DNA from: Phocaeicola plebeius DSM 17135 | GTDB taxonomy: Bacteria > Bacteroidota > Bacteroidia > Bacteroidales > Bacteroidaceae | Direction of reading: 5' to 3' | DNA: 64,000 bases | Assembly (NCBI RefSeq): GCF_000187895.1 | Contig: NZ_DS990130.1 | Location: 372,001 to 436,000 of the forward strand | Shown here: positions 25,624-34,114 of the stretch, in pieces | Layout of the letters: each line of letters begins with the position of its first letter | How positions within the stretch are numbered: the stretch's first letter is position 1 | Notes under the pieces: model-generated | Database searches by the model: none | Seen by the model: only the letters and a program-made list of their open reading frames with translations | Told to the model about the DNA's origin: nothing | Made by a program: the position numbers and the translations under genes

Positions 25624-26589
25624 ATGAGTTTAATTTTGGTTGCAGTGATTTCACTGGGTGCCATTGGCTTGATTTCAGCTGTTATCTTGTACGTGGCTTC
25701 TAAGAAATTTGCTGTGTATGAAGATCCTCGAATTGCTCAGGTGGCAGAAGTGCTTCCTCAGGCCAATTGCGGTGGATGTGGTTTCCCGGGATGTTCCGGT
25801 TTTGCAGCTGCTTGTGTGAAAGCTGGTTCTCTGGAAGGGAAAATGTGTCCGGTAGGTGGTCAGCCTACTATGGAGAAGGTCGCAAGTATTTTGGGACTGG
25901 AAGCAGCTGCTTCAGAACCGAAGGTTGCGGTAGTGAGATGTAATGGAACATGTGCCAACCGTCCGAAACAGACTCAGTACGACGGAGTACGTTCTTGTGT
26001 GGTAGCTAATTCTACTTTCGGAGGTGAAACCGGTTGTACCTTTGGCTGTTTGGGATGTGGCGATTGCGTATCAGCTTGTCAGTTTGATGCCATTCACATG
26101 AATCCGGAAACAGGACTTCCTGAAGTAGACGAATCAAAATGTACGGCTTGTGGTGCTTGTAGCAAGGCTTGTCCGCGTAACATCATTGAGATTCGTCCGA
26201 AAGGAAAGAACAACCGCAGAGTGTACGTACAGTGTGTTAACAAGGACAAGGGTGCTGTAGCTCGTAAAGCATGTGCAGCAGCTTGTATCGGCTGTGGTAA
26301 GTGCGTAAAGGTTTGTCCATTTGAAGCTATTACATTGGAGAACAACCTGGCCTATATCGACCCGGCTAAATGTAAGTCATGTCGTAAGTGTGAGATGGAA
26401 TGTCCACAGCAGGCTATTGTTGCAGTGAACTTCCCTCCTCGTAAACCGAAGGCAGAAGCTCCTGCAGCAGAAAAAACGGCTGTAGAGAAAACTGTAGCAG
26501 CCAGTCCGAAAACTGAAGCCGTAAAGAATGAAACGGTAACTTCGGCTACAGCTCCGGCTGCCGAAGCTCCAAAGAATACAGAGGCTTAA
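25624..26589 (+). CDS. rnfB: Rnf complex subunit B, iron-sulfur protein
   Basis: A 321-residue protein: one N-terminal transmembrane helix, a Fes-type cluster site NCGGCGFPGCSGF, then four ferredoxin CxxCxxC-type motifs (CLGCGDCVSAC, CTACGACSKAC, CIGCGKCVKVC, CKSCRKCEMEC). The tail of about 45 residues is rich in Ala, Glu, Lys and Pro and probably disordered. RnfB takes electrons from ferredoxin for the Rnf complex, which couples ferredoxin:NAD+ electron transfer to ion pumping. It is followed by rnfC after 33 bases. Confidence 0.97.
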   Translation: MSLILVAVISLGAIGLISAVILYVASKKFAVYEDPRIAQVAEVLPQANCGGCGFPGCSGFAAACVKAGSLEGKMCPVGGQPTMEKVASILGLEAAASEPKVAVVRCNGTCANRPKQTQYDGVRSCVVANSTFGGETGCTFGCLGCGDCVSACQFDAIHMNPETGLPEVDESKCTACGACSKACPRNIIEIRPKGKNNRRVYVQCVNKDKGAVARKACAAACIGCGKCVKVCPFEAITLENNLAYIDPAKCKSCRKCEMECPQQAIVAVNFPPRKPKAEAPAAEKTAVEKTVAASPKTEAVKNETVTSATAPAAEAPKNTEA

Positions 26590-26622
26590 TCTTATAATTG
26601 TATAATACTAAATAACATAAAA

Positions 26623-27960
26623 GTGAAGACGTTTAGAATTGGTGGAGTTCATCCAGCAGAAAATAAATTGTCAGCCGGGAAAGCTATTGAAACGCTTGCA
26701 CTTCCTAAGCAGGCGGTGTTCCCGTTGTCTCAGCATATTGGTGCGCCTGCCACTGCCATTGTAAAGAAAGGCGATGTGGTAAAGGTGGGTACCAAGATTG
26801 CCGAAGCGGGAGGCTTTGTTTCGGCAGCTATCTTCTCTTCCGTGTCTGGAAAGGTAAACAAGGTAGATAGCGTAATTGATGCAAGTGGCTATCGCAAGCC
26901 TGCCATCTTCATTGACGTAGAAGGTGATGAATGGGAAGAAACAATCGACCGTAGCAAGGATTTGGTAAAGGAATGCAACCTGACTCCGGAAGAAATTGTC
27001 GCAAAAATCAAGAATGCCGGTATCGTAGGTATGGGTGGTGCTTGTTTCCCGACTCATGTGAAACTGACTCCTCCTCCCGGATGTAAGGCAGAATGTGTAA
27101 TTATCAATGCCGTAGAATGTGAACCTTATCTGACTGCCGACCATCGTCTGATGCTGGAAAAAGCAGATGAAATTCTGGTAGGCGTACAGATTCTGATGAA
27201 GGGAGCGAAGGTAAACAAAGCCTATATCGGTATTGAGAACAATAAACCGGATGCCATTAAGCTGATGACAGAAAAGGCAGCCGCTTACCCGGGTATTGAA
27301 ATTGTACCTTTGAAAGTGAAATACCCTCAGGGAGGTGAAAAACAGTTGATTGATGCAGTAATCGGTCGTCAGGTACCGGCTCCTCCTGCTATACCTATCA
27401 ACGTAGGTGCAGTGGTACAGAATGTAGGTACTGCGTATGCAGTATACGAAGCTGTACAGAAGAATAAACCTTTGTTTGAACGTGTGGTAACGGTAACCGG
27501 TAAGTCATTGAAGAATCCTTCTAACTTCCTGACTCGTATGGGTACTCCGATGAGCCAGTTGATTGAAGCTGCCGGAGGTCTGCCGGAAGATACCGGAAAG
27601 GTAATCGGTGGTGGTCCGATGATGGGTAAGGCTTTGGTAAATACCGAAGTACCTATCTGTAAAGGTAGCTCTGGTGTACTGATTATGAACGATAAGGAAG
27701 CGCGCCGTGCAGAACCTCAGCCATGTATCCGTTGTGCGAAGTGTGTAAGCGTTTGTCCGATGGGACTGGAACCTTACTTGTTGGCTACTTGTTCGGCTCA
27801 TGGCGACTGGGAACGTGTGGAACACGAAATGATTATGTCGTGCATCGAATGCGGTTCATGCCAGTTTACATGTCCTTCTCATCGTCCGATGTTGGATTAC
27901 ATCCGTTTAGGTAAAGGTAAGGTGGGCGGTATCATCCGTGCACGTAATGCAAAAAAATAA
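26623..27960 (+). CDS. rnfC: Rnf complex subunit C, NADH-linked flavoprotein
   Basis: A 445-residue peripheral subunit starting with GTG. The N-terminal barrel-sandwich region (residues about 1-110) is followed by the complex-I 51-kDa-like FMN/NADH domain (VGMGGACFPTHVKL, INAVECEPYLTADH). Two 4Fe-4S motifs lie near the end, CIRCAKCVSVCPMGL and CIECGSCQFTCP. It is the site where electrons reach NAD+. Gene order B-C-D-G-E-A is the standard order for rnf operons in this phylum. Confidence 0.97.
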   Translation: MKTFRIGGVHPAENKLSAGKAIETLALPKQAVFPLSQHIGAPATAIVKKGDVVKVGTKIAEAGGFVSAAIFSSVSGKVNKVDSVIDASGYRKPAIFIDVEGDEWEETIDRSKDLVKECNLTPEEIVAKIKNAGIVGMGGACFPTHVKLTPPPGCKAECVIINAVECEPYLTADHRLMLEKADEILVGVQILMKGAKVNKAYIGIENNKPDAIKLMTEKAAAYPGIEIVPLKVKYPQGGEKQLIDAVIGRQVPAPPAIPINVGAVVQNVGTAYAVYEAVQKNKPLFERVVTVTGKSLKNPSNFLTRMGTPMSQLIEAAGGLPEDTGKVIGGGPMMGKALVNTEVPICKGSSGVLIMNDKEARRAEPQPCIRCAKCVSVCPMGLEPYLLATCSAHGDWERVEHEMIMSCIECGSCQFTCPSHRPMLDYIRLGKGKVGGIIRARNAKK

Positions 27961-27972
27961 TTTGAGAATCTT

Positions 27973-28962
27973 ATGGCAAACAAATTAATAGTATCCTTAT
28001 CGCCGCATGTACATAGTGGCGACAGTGTACAGAAAAACATGTACGGCGTATTGATTGCGCTGATACCGGCCTTGCTTGTATCTTTCTACATGTTTGGTTT
28101 AGGAGCAGTGGTGGTGACACTGACTTCTGTCATTGCATGCTTGTTCTTTGAATGGGCTATCACCAAATTCATATTGAAGCGCGAACGTACTACTATCATG
28201 GACGGTTCGGCTGCCCTGACCGGTGTGTTGCTGGCATTTAACCTGCCTTCTAACCTGCCGTTGTGGATTATCATTATCGGTGCACTGGTAGCTATCGGTA
28301 TCGGAAAGATGACTTTTGGTGGATTGGGATGTAACCCGTTCAACCCGGCTTTGGTGGGACGTATCTTCCTGCTGATTTCTTTCCCTGTACAGATGACTTC
28401 ATGGCCGGTAGTCGGTCAGCTGACTAGTTATACGGATGCGGAAACTACTGCTACTCCGTTGGCATTGATGAAGATGGCAGTACATGGTGATGCAAATGCA
28501 TTGAGCCAGTTGCCTGATACCATGTCTTTGTTCCTGGGTAACAATCCGGGCTGTATCGGTGAGGTAAGTGCTTTAGCTTTGTTACTGGGACTCGTCTATA
28601 TGTTGTGGAAAAAGATTATCTCCTGGCATATTCCGGTTTCCATTCTGGCAACCGTATTCGTATTCTCAGGTCTGATGCACTTGGCTAATCCTACAGTGTA
28701 TGCTTCCCCATTGGCACATCTGTTTACTGGAGGTTTGATGTTGGGTGCGATTTTCATGGCTACAGATTATGTGACTTCACCTATGACTCACAAAGGAATG
28801 TTGATTTATGGTGTAGCTATCGGCTTCCTGACAGTGGTGATCCGTACTTTCGGTGCCTATCCGGAAGGTATGTCGTTCGCTATTTTCATCATGAACGCAT
28901 TCACTCCGTTGATTAATACATATTGTAAACCAAAACGTTTCGGGGAGGTAGTGAAGAAATGA
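27973..28962 (+). CDS. rnfD: Rnf complex subunit D, membrane flavoprotein
   Basis: A 329-residue integral membrane protein with about 9-10 helices of the NqrB/RnfD family (GLGCNPFNPALVGRIFL). The segment AETTATPLALMKM carries the Thr likely to hold covalent FMN. It overlaps rnfG by four bases (ATGA), indicating coupled translation. Confidence 0.96.
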   Translation: MANKLIVSLSPHVHSGDSVQKNMYGVLIALIPALLVSFYMFGLGAVVVTLTSVIACLFFEWAITKFILKRERTTIMDGSAALTGVLLAFNLPSNLPLWIIIIGALVAIGIGKMTFGGLGCNPFNPALVGRIFLLISFPVQMTSWPVVGQLTSYTDAETTATPLALMKMAVHGDANALSQLPDTMSLFLGNNPGCIGEVSALALLLGLVYMLWKKIISWHIPVSILATVFVFSGLMHLANPTVYASPLAHLFTGGLMLGAIFMATDYVTSPMTHKGMLIYGVAIGFLTVVIRTFGAYPEGMSFAIFIMNAFTPLINTYCKPKRFGEVVKK

Positions 28963-29615
28963 AAAAACTAGAATCATCTTTAAAGAATATGGCTCTGGCA
29001 CTGACCGGATTTTCCGTAGTGGCCGGAGGTTTGCTGGGCTGGGTGAACGATGTGACTGCTGAACCTATTGCTCAGGCGAATGCCAAGACTTTGAGTGATG
29101 CCATTGCAGTAGTAGTTCCCGGTTTTGATAACAATCCGGCTGAAGCTCCTGAAACCGTAGAAGTCAATGGTGCCACTTATAAGATTTACAAAGCGACTAA
29201 AAACGGACAGCCTATCGGAGCAGCAGTAGAATCAGCTGCCAACGGTTTTGGTGGAGCGCTGACCGTGTTGGTCGGTTTTGACAATGAAGGTAAGATCATT
29301 GATTATTCTCTTTTGAGTCATGCGGAAACTCCGGGCCTTGGTTCAAAGGCTGCCGACTGGTTCAAGAAGGGAGCCAAAGGTGATATTACCGGAAAAAATC
29401 CGGGTGAAGCTCCTTTGACTGTCAGCAAGGATGGAGGAGAGATTGATGCTATTACGGCCTCTACTATTACATCACGTGCTTTCTTGCTGGCTGTAAACAA
29501 TGCATATGCAGCTTATAAGAATCAGCATGTAGATGGAGCCAGCGGAGCTACTCAGCAGGAACAGCCGGCTGAAGAAGCAGTCAGTGATACAACGAATGTG
29601 GAACCCGTTAAATAA
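28959..29615 (+). CDS. rnfG: Rnf complex subunit G, FMN-binding protein
   Basis: A 218-residue protein: N-terminal membrane anchor (residues about 10-30) and a periplasmic FMN-binding domain (HAETPGLGSKAADWFKKGAK). The flavin is attached to Thr in the ITASTITSRAF motif. The C-terminal 25 residues are acidic and probably disordered. It overlaps rnfD by four bases and is 12 bases from rnfE. Confidence 0.95.
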   Translation: MKKLESSLKNMALALTGFSVVAGGLLGWVNDVTAEPIAQANAKTLSDAIAVVVPGFDNNPAEAPETVEVNGATYKIYKATKNGQPIGAAVESAANGFGGALTVLVGFDNEGKIIDYSLLSHAETPGLGSKAADWFKKGAKGDITGKNPGEAPLTVSKDGGEIDAITASTITSRAFLLAVNNAYAAYKNQHVDGASGATQQEQPAEEAVSDTTNVEPVK

Positions 29616-29627
29616 GGAGGACAGGCT

Positions 29628-30212
29628 ATGAATAATTTTAAAGTGTTAATGAATGGGATTGTAAAAGAGAATCCTACGTTTGTACTCCTTTTAGGTATGT
29701 GTCCGACACTGGGTACAACTTCTTCGGCCATCAACGGTATGGGAATGGGATTGGCCACTATGTTTGTGCTGATTTGCTCAAACGTGGTGATTTCTCTGAT
29801 TAAGAATCTGGTGCCCGACATGGTACGTATTCCTATTTTTGTGGTGGTAATTGCTTCGTTCGTAACCTTGCTTCAGATGGTGATGCAGGCATACGTACCG
29901 GCATTGTACGCTACATTGGGATTGTTCATTCCGTTGATTGTGGTGAACTGTATTTTGCTGGGGCGTGCTGAAGCGTTTGCGGCTAAGAATAACCCTTTGT
30001 CTTCTTTCTTTGATGGCTTGGGTATGGGACTTGGATTTACCATTGCCTTGACTTTACTGGGTGGTGTACGTGAATTCCTGGGAACTGGCAAATTGTTTAA
30101 CATTGCCATCATGCCGGAAGATTACGGAATGCTGATTTTCGTATTGGCTCCTGGTGCATTCATCGTATTGGGATACCTTATTGCGATTGTAAACCGCTTG
30201 AAAAAAGCATAA
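29628..30212 (+). CDS. rnfE: Rnf complex subunit E
   Basis: A 194-residue integral membrane protein with six predicted helices of the RnfA/RnfE/NqrD/NqrE family. The motif LGMCPTLGTTSSAINGMGMG near the N-terminus includes the Cys that helps bind the intramembrane cluster between RnfA and RnfE. A second Cys lies in VNCILLGRAEAFA. Confidence 0.95.
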   Translation: MNNFKVLMNGIVKENPTFVLLLGMCPTLGTTSSAINGMGMGLATMFVLICSNVVISLIKNLVPDMVRIPIFVVVIASFVTLLQMVMQAYVPALYATLGLFIPLIVVNCILLGRAEAFAAKNNPLSSFFDGLGMGLGFTIALTLLGGVREFLGTGKLFNIAIMPEDYGMLIFVLAPGAFIVLGYLIAIVNRLKKA

Positions 30213-30231
30213 CCCTTAAAAATAGAAAGAT

Positions 30232-30834
30232 ATGGAATATATATTGATATTTATTACCGCAATCTTTGTGAACAACGTGGTGTTGTCACAATTCTTGGGT
30301 ATCTGTCCGTTCCTGGGTGTTTCCAAGAAAGTAGAAACTGCCATGGGTATGGGAGCAGCGGTAGCTTTCGTGTTGACGCTGGCCACCATCGTGACGTATG
30401 TCATTCAGAAGTTTGTATTGGATGCTTTTGGATTGGGATATTTGCAGACTATTGCCTTTATCCTGGTCATTGCCGCATTGGTTCAGATGGTAGAAATTAT
30501 TCTGAAAAAGGTTTCTCCTTCCTTATATCAGGCGCTGGGAGTGTTCTTGCCTCTGATTACAACAAACTGCTGTATCTTAGGTGTGACTATTCTGGTAATC
30601 CAGAAAAACTATGATTTGTTGACTGGAGTAGTATATGCATTCTCTACAGCTTTAGGATTTGCTTTGGCGCTGATTGTGTTTGCTGGAATTCGCGAACAGT
30701 TGAGCCTGGTAAACATTCCGAAAGGTATGCGTGGAATGAGTATTGCACTTGTCACAGCCGGATTGCTGGCTATGGCATTTATGGGCTTCTCAGGCGTAGA
30801 TAAAGGACTGGCAGTGCTGTTTGGTTTGAATTAA
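30232..30834 (+). CDS. rnfA: Rnf complex subunit A
   Basis: A 200-residue, six-helix homologue of RnfE. Motifs FVNNVVLSQFLGICPFLGVS and TTNCCILGVTILV supply the paired half-site cysteines for the membrane cluster. It is the last gene of the operon and is followed by a strong hairpin. Confidence 0.96.
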   Translation: MEYILIFITAIFVNNVVLSQFLGICPFLGVSKKVETAMGMGAAVAFVLTLATIVTYVIQKFVLDAFGLGYLQTIAFILVIAALVQMVEIILKKVSPSLYQALGVFLPLITTNCCILGVTILVIQKNYDLLTGVVYAFSTALGFALALIVFAGIREQLSLVNIPKGMRGMSIALVTAGLLAMAFMGFSGVDKGLAVLFGLN

Positions 30835-30862
30835 TTCTGTCTTTTTGACAGTAACATATTGG

Positions 30863-30900
30863 AAAAGTGTTATTTGGTATATTCCGAATAACACTTTTTT
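30863..30900 (+). terminator. Intrinsic terminator of rnf operon
   Basis: 12-base arms AAAAGTGTTATT and AATAACACTTTT form a perfect stem that may extend inward through GG/CC pairs. It is followed by T residues. Confidence 0.85.
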
Positions 30901-30943
30901 AATTTTTTAATGGGAGGTACATGGACATTTCAATCCTTTTTTC

Positions 30944-30951
30944 TACTTTTG
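30944..30951 (+). promoter_or_regulatory. -7 promoter element of galE
   Basis: TACTTTTG fits TAnnTTTG, 58 bases upstream of the galE start. No clear -33 element. Confidence 0.45.
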
Positions 30952-31009
30952 TAGAGATATAGTAAATGACTTTAATAAAGGAGTTAAATATAAGAAAAAC
31001 CTTAGTGTT

Positions 31010-32044
31010 ATGAAAAAAAGAATTCTCGTGACAGGTGGAACTGGATATATCGGTTCTCATACTGTAGTTGAGTTGCAGAATAGCGGTTACGAAGTGGTAA
31101 TTGTGGACAATCTTTCCAATTCGCGCGCTGATGTAGTAGACAGCATCGAACAGATTTCAGGTGTACGTCCGGCTTTTGAAAAAGTAGATTGTCTTGATTA
31201 TGAAGGCTTGGATAATGTTTTTGCTAAATATCCAGGTATTCAGGGTATCATTCATTTTGCAGCAAGCAAGGCTGTAGGTGAATCTGTACAGAAACCGTTG
31301 CTGTATTATCGTAACAACTTGGTTTCATTGATTAACTTGTTGGAACTGATGCCGAAACACGGAGTAAAAGGCATTATTTTCTCTTCTTCTTGTACGGTAT
31401 ACGGTCAGCCGGATGTGTTGCCTGTAACAGAAGCAGCTCCTATTAAGAAGGCTGAGTCTCCTTACGGTAATACCAAGCAGATTAATGAAGAAATTATCCG
31501 TGATACCATTGCTTCTGGTTCTCCTATTCATGCAGTGATGTTGCGTTATTTCAATCCGATTGGTGCACATCCTACAGCTTTAATCGGTGAACTTCCGAAT
31601 GGTGTTCCACAGAACTTGATTCCTTATCTTACTCAGACTGCAATGGGCATCCGTGAAAAACTGAGCGTATTCGGTGATGATTATGATACTCCTGACGGTT
31701 CTTGTATTCGTGACTATATCTACGTAGTAGACTTGGCTAAGGCACACGTAATTGCCATGAATCGTATTTTGGAAGACAAGCAGAAAGATAAAGTTGAAGT
31801 ATTCAATGTAGGTACAGGCCGTGGTCTTTCTGTATTGGAACTGATTCATAAGTTCGAAGAATCTACCGGTGTGAAGTTGAATTACCAGATTGCTCCTCGT
31901 CGTGCAGGTGATATCGTAAAGGTTTGGGCTGATCCTTCTTATGCAAACTCTGAATTAGGATGGAAAGCTGAAACTTCTATCGAAGATACCTTACGTTCTG
32001 CATGGAAATGGCAGGTTCACCTCCGTGAAAAAGGTATCATGTAA
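31010..32044 (+). CDS. galE: UDP-glucose 4-epimerase
   Basis: A 344-residue short-chain dehydrogenase-type epimerase of full length. It has the NAD-binding GGTGYIGSHTVVEL, the catalytic SSSCTVYG and YGNTK (Tyr-x-x-x-Lys), and the substrate loop MLRYFNPIGAHP. It interconverts UDP-glucose and UDP-galactose for galactose use and surface sugar synthesis. It is a single-gene unit with its own promoter; no terminator is obvious immediately after the stop. Confidence 0.96.
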   Translation: MKKRILVTGGTGYIGSHTVVELQNSGYEVVIVDNLSNSRADVVDSIEQISGVRPAFEKVDCLDYEGLDNVFAKYPGIQGIIHFAASKAVGESVQKPLLYYRNNLVSLINLLELMPKHGVKGIIFSSSCTVYGQPDVLPVTEAAPIKKAESPYGNTKQINEEIIRDTIASGSPIHAVMLRYFNPIGAHPTALIGELPNGVPQNLIPYLTQTAMGIREKLSVFGDDYDTPDGSCIRDYIYVVDLAKAHVIAMNRILEDKQKDKVEVFNVGTGRGLSVLELIHKFEESTGVKLNYQIAPRRAGDIVKVWADPSYANSELGWKAETSIEDTLRSAWKWQVHLREKGIM

Positions 32045-32189
32045 ATAGAATTCTTAATAAAATAAAAAATACTGAACTAAAGATATTTTATGAACGTTAC
32101 ATGTAATATACAGCTCTTGCGGTTCTTGTGTATGTGATATAGATAATGAACGGCCGCTGATTTTCATCAGAAATGAAAGCAGGGAGTTG

Positions 32190-32275
32190 TATTTTTGCAT
32201 AGTAGTTTTGTCGTGTTTTATTTTGTGTTTGTGTTGTGGCTGTTCTCCGACGAGAGTCGGGGAACAGTTTTTTTA
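32190..32275 (+). ncRNA. Candidate small RNA with own promoter and terminator
   Basis: TATTTTTG at 32190-32197 is a full -7 match. About 45 bases later a near-perfect 12-bp hairpin follows (CTGTTCTCCGAC, loop GAGA, GTCGGGGAACAG, 32240-32267), then seven T. No open frame lies between. The predicted transcript is about 70 nt with a T/G-rich 5-prime part. It could also be the terminator of galE read-through. The 453-base gap between galE and the CLC gene otherwise holds the fluoride riboswitch. Confidence 0.45.
32240..32274 (+). terminator. Intrinsic terminator upstream of the riboswitch
   Basis: Arms CTGTTCTCCGAC and GTCGGGGAACAG with one G-T pair, a GAGA tetraloop and seven T. It separates galE (and the candidate small RNA) from the riboswitch-controlled gene. 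Confidence 0.9.
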
Positions 32276-32293
32276 TGTTTACGGATTTTATTA

Positions 32294-32301
32294 TATCTTT
32301 G
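32294..32301 (+). promoter_or_regulatory. -7 promoter element of the fluoride riboswitch transcript
   Basis: TATCTTTG fits TAnnTTTG. Transcription would start about 7 bases downstream, giving a leader of roughly 190 bases that begins just before the aptamer. Confidence 0.5.
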
Positions 32302-32318
32302 CAGCCGATTTTCGAATC

Positions 32319-32376
32319 AAGGGAATGGGACTTCCCTGTGATAAACCGCTAATGAAGTAGCTGATAGTTCCTACCG
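32319..32376 (+). ncRNA. Fluoride (crcB-type) riboswitch
   Basis: The aptamer consensus can be read directly: stem-loop GGGAATGGGACTTCCC (32321-32336), then AACCGCT (32344-32350), a short hairpin, GCTGAT (32360-32365) and CCTAC (32370-32374). The short upstream strand and the loop sequences can make the pseudoknot of the fluoride class. A run of six T at 32388-32393 follows a weak stem that would compete with the CCTAC strand, so control by transcription termination is likely. The downstream gene is a CLC-F fluoride exporter, the expected partner, which strongly supports the call. Confidence 0.88.
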
Positions 32377-32497
32377 GAGCAGGTCTCTTTTTTAGGCCAG
32401 CAGGGAGGGCTATGTCTGTATCCATGCTATGTGAAAGAGTTCTGGCTTTGGTTTTTGCGAAAACTTGAGATATGGATACAAGAAAACTTAGAAAAAT

Positions 32498-33775
32498 ATG
32501 AAGACTTTAAGAAATCAGAATTACTGGTGGAAGTTTGAACAGCTTCCGTTACTCCTTTATTTATGTAAGTGGCTTTTCCTTTCAGTTGTGTCAGGGGCTT
32601 GTATTGGGTCGGCTTCTGCCTTGCTGTTGGTATCTCTGGAGTGGGCTACACAGTATCGCGAACACCATCTTTGGATAATTGCTCTTTTGCCAGTGGCCGG
32701 TTTGCTTATCGGCTTGATGTATCATTACTGGGCAGGAACAGCTTCTCGCGGCAATAATTACCTGATTGAAGAAATCCGTTCTCCTCATGATATTATTCCT
32801 TTCCGTATGGCTCCTTTGGTATATATTGGAACTGTACTGACACACTTGTTTGGTGGTTCTGCCGGACGAGAAGGAACCGGTGTACAGATGGGAGGAGCTA
32901 TAGCCGACCAGTTTTCCCGTCTGTTCCGTATGCGTCGCAGAGACCATCGTCTGATGGTAGCAATTGGTATCAGTGCAGGTTTTGCTTCTGTATTTGGCAC
33001 CCCATTGGCTGGGGCTGTTTTTGGCTTGGAGGTCATTGTGGTAGGACGTATGCGTTACGAAGCTATTCTGCCGAGCTTTCTTTCGGCTGCTGTGGCCAGT
33101 ATGGTTTGCCATGCGTGGGGAGTGGAACATACGCACTATGTGGTTTCTGAAGTTCCTTTTCCGGAAGCGTCCAATTTGTTGTGGACCATTGGTGCAGGTA
33201 TTCTGTTCGGACTGGCTGCCATGTTGTTTTCACGTTCCATCGGTTTTTGGTCAGGAATGGCCAAACGCATCAGTTATCCACCTTTCCGTCCGCTGATAGG
33301 AGGACTTGTGATTGCTGCAGCTGTCTGGATGATGGGAACGACGAAGTATATCGGTTTGGGTGTACCTACTATTGTAGCTTCGTTCTCGGAACAGCAGATG
33401 TGGTATGATTTCTTGCTGAAGATTTTGTTTACCACTTTCACTATCGGAGTCGGATTCAAGGGAGGTGAAGTTACTCCTCTGTTCTTTGTGGGAGCAACTT
33501 TAGGTAGCGCATTGTCGGCAGTGGTACCTCTTCCGATGGGGCTATTAGCTGGAATTGGTTTTGTGGCTGTGTTTGCTGGAGCAACGAACACTCCCATTGC
33601 TTGTACATTGATGGGAATTGAACTTTTTGGAGCAGAGCCCGGTCTCTATTTAGGTATAGCTTGTGTGGTGGCTTATCTTTTCTCCGGTCATACCGGCATT
33701 TATACAGCTCAGCTGATTGGCAGTCCGAAACATTTGGCTTATTCTCGCAGGAAGGGAAAAACGCTTGCGGAATAG
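32498..33775 (+). CDS. CLC-F-type fluoride/proton antiporter
   Basis: A 425-residue CLC-family membrane protein. The usual chloride-CLC motif GREGP is GREGT here (GGSAGREGTGVQMG), and the usual GSGIP region reads GNNYLI; both are marks of the fluoride-specific CLC-F clade. Other CLC features are present (GFASVFGTPLAGAVFGLEV, GFKGGEVTPLFFVGATLG). There are no CBS domains. It exports fluoride in exchange for protons and protects enzymes such as enolase. The fluoride riboswitch in its leader gives the regulation. It is followed by a hairpin and then a repeat cluster. Confidence 0.93.
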   Translation: MKTLRNQNYWWKFEQLPLLLYLCKWLFLSVVSGACIGSASALLLVSLEWATQYREHHLWIIALLPVAGLLIGLMYHYWAGTASRGNNYLIEEIRSPHDIIPFRMAPLVYIGTVLTHLFGGSAGREGTGVQMGGAIADQFSRLFRMRRRDHRLMVAIGISAGFASVFGTPLAGAVFGLEVIVVGRMRYEAILPSFLSAAVASMVCHAWGVEHTHYVVSEVPFPEASNLLWTIGAGILFGLAAMLFSRSIGFWSGMAKRISYPPFRPLIGGLVIAAAVWMMGTTKYIGLGVPTIVASFSEQQMWYDFLLKILFTTFTIGVGFKGGEVTPLFFVGATLGSALSAVVPLPMGLLAGIGFVAVFAGATNTPIACTLMGIELFGAEPGLYLGIACVVAYLFSGHTGIYTAQLIGSPKHLAYSRRKGKTLAE

Positions 33776-33801
33776 TGATTTATCACGGTGGTTTCTTTTA
33801 T

Positions 33802-33849
33802 AAACAAAACGCAAGGGCGCTTGAAGTCAAACGTCCTTGCGTTTTGTTT
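33802..33849. terminator. Long palindrome after CLC-F gene, probable terminator
   Basis: Perfect 15-base arms AAACAAAACGCAAGG and CCTTGCGTTTTGTTT with an 18-base loop and a T-rich tail. The arms belong to the same CTTGCGTTTT repeat family as the next bases. Confidence 0.7.
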
Positions 33850-33911
33850 TTAATGCACTTGCGTTTTAGTTGAAACGCAAAGGCGTTTTAATTGAAATGT
33901 ACTTGCGTTTT
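33802..33911. repeat. Cluster of CTTGCGTTTT-type direct and inverted repeats, left of IS element
   Basis: CTTGCGTTTT occurs at 33837, 33858 and 33902, GGCGTTTTA at 33882, and the inverted form AAAACGCAAGG or GAAACGCAAAGG at 33806 and 33872. Spacing is irregular and there are no unique spacers, so it is not a CRISPR. A related unit lies beyond the IS element at 35412-35442. Confidence 0.6.
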
Positions 33912-34114
33912 GAGGTGTACTGAAAATAGTTGTCAGTTTGAAAATTTATTCCTGACTAAGTTGACAGGTTAAACATTATATTCCTAAAAAGGTTGTCAGT
34001 TCTGCAAAACTACAACAAAAACTCAATATCCGTATATTTTCTCTCTAAAAACTCATCGCTCGGGGAGCGCCGTGCGGCAAGGGGCGGGAGCACCCGTCCC
34101 GACGAGCATATCTT

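Noticed and set aside
32319-32376. Cobalamin riboswitch or SRP RNA
   Set aside because: The order stem-loop, AACCGC, GCTGAT, CCTAC matches the fluoride class, and the downstream gene is a CLC-F exporter.
33802-33911. Possible CRISPR array
   Set aside because: Repeat units are about 10 bases, in both orientations, with irregular spacing and no unique spacers or cas genes.
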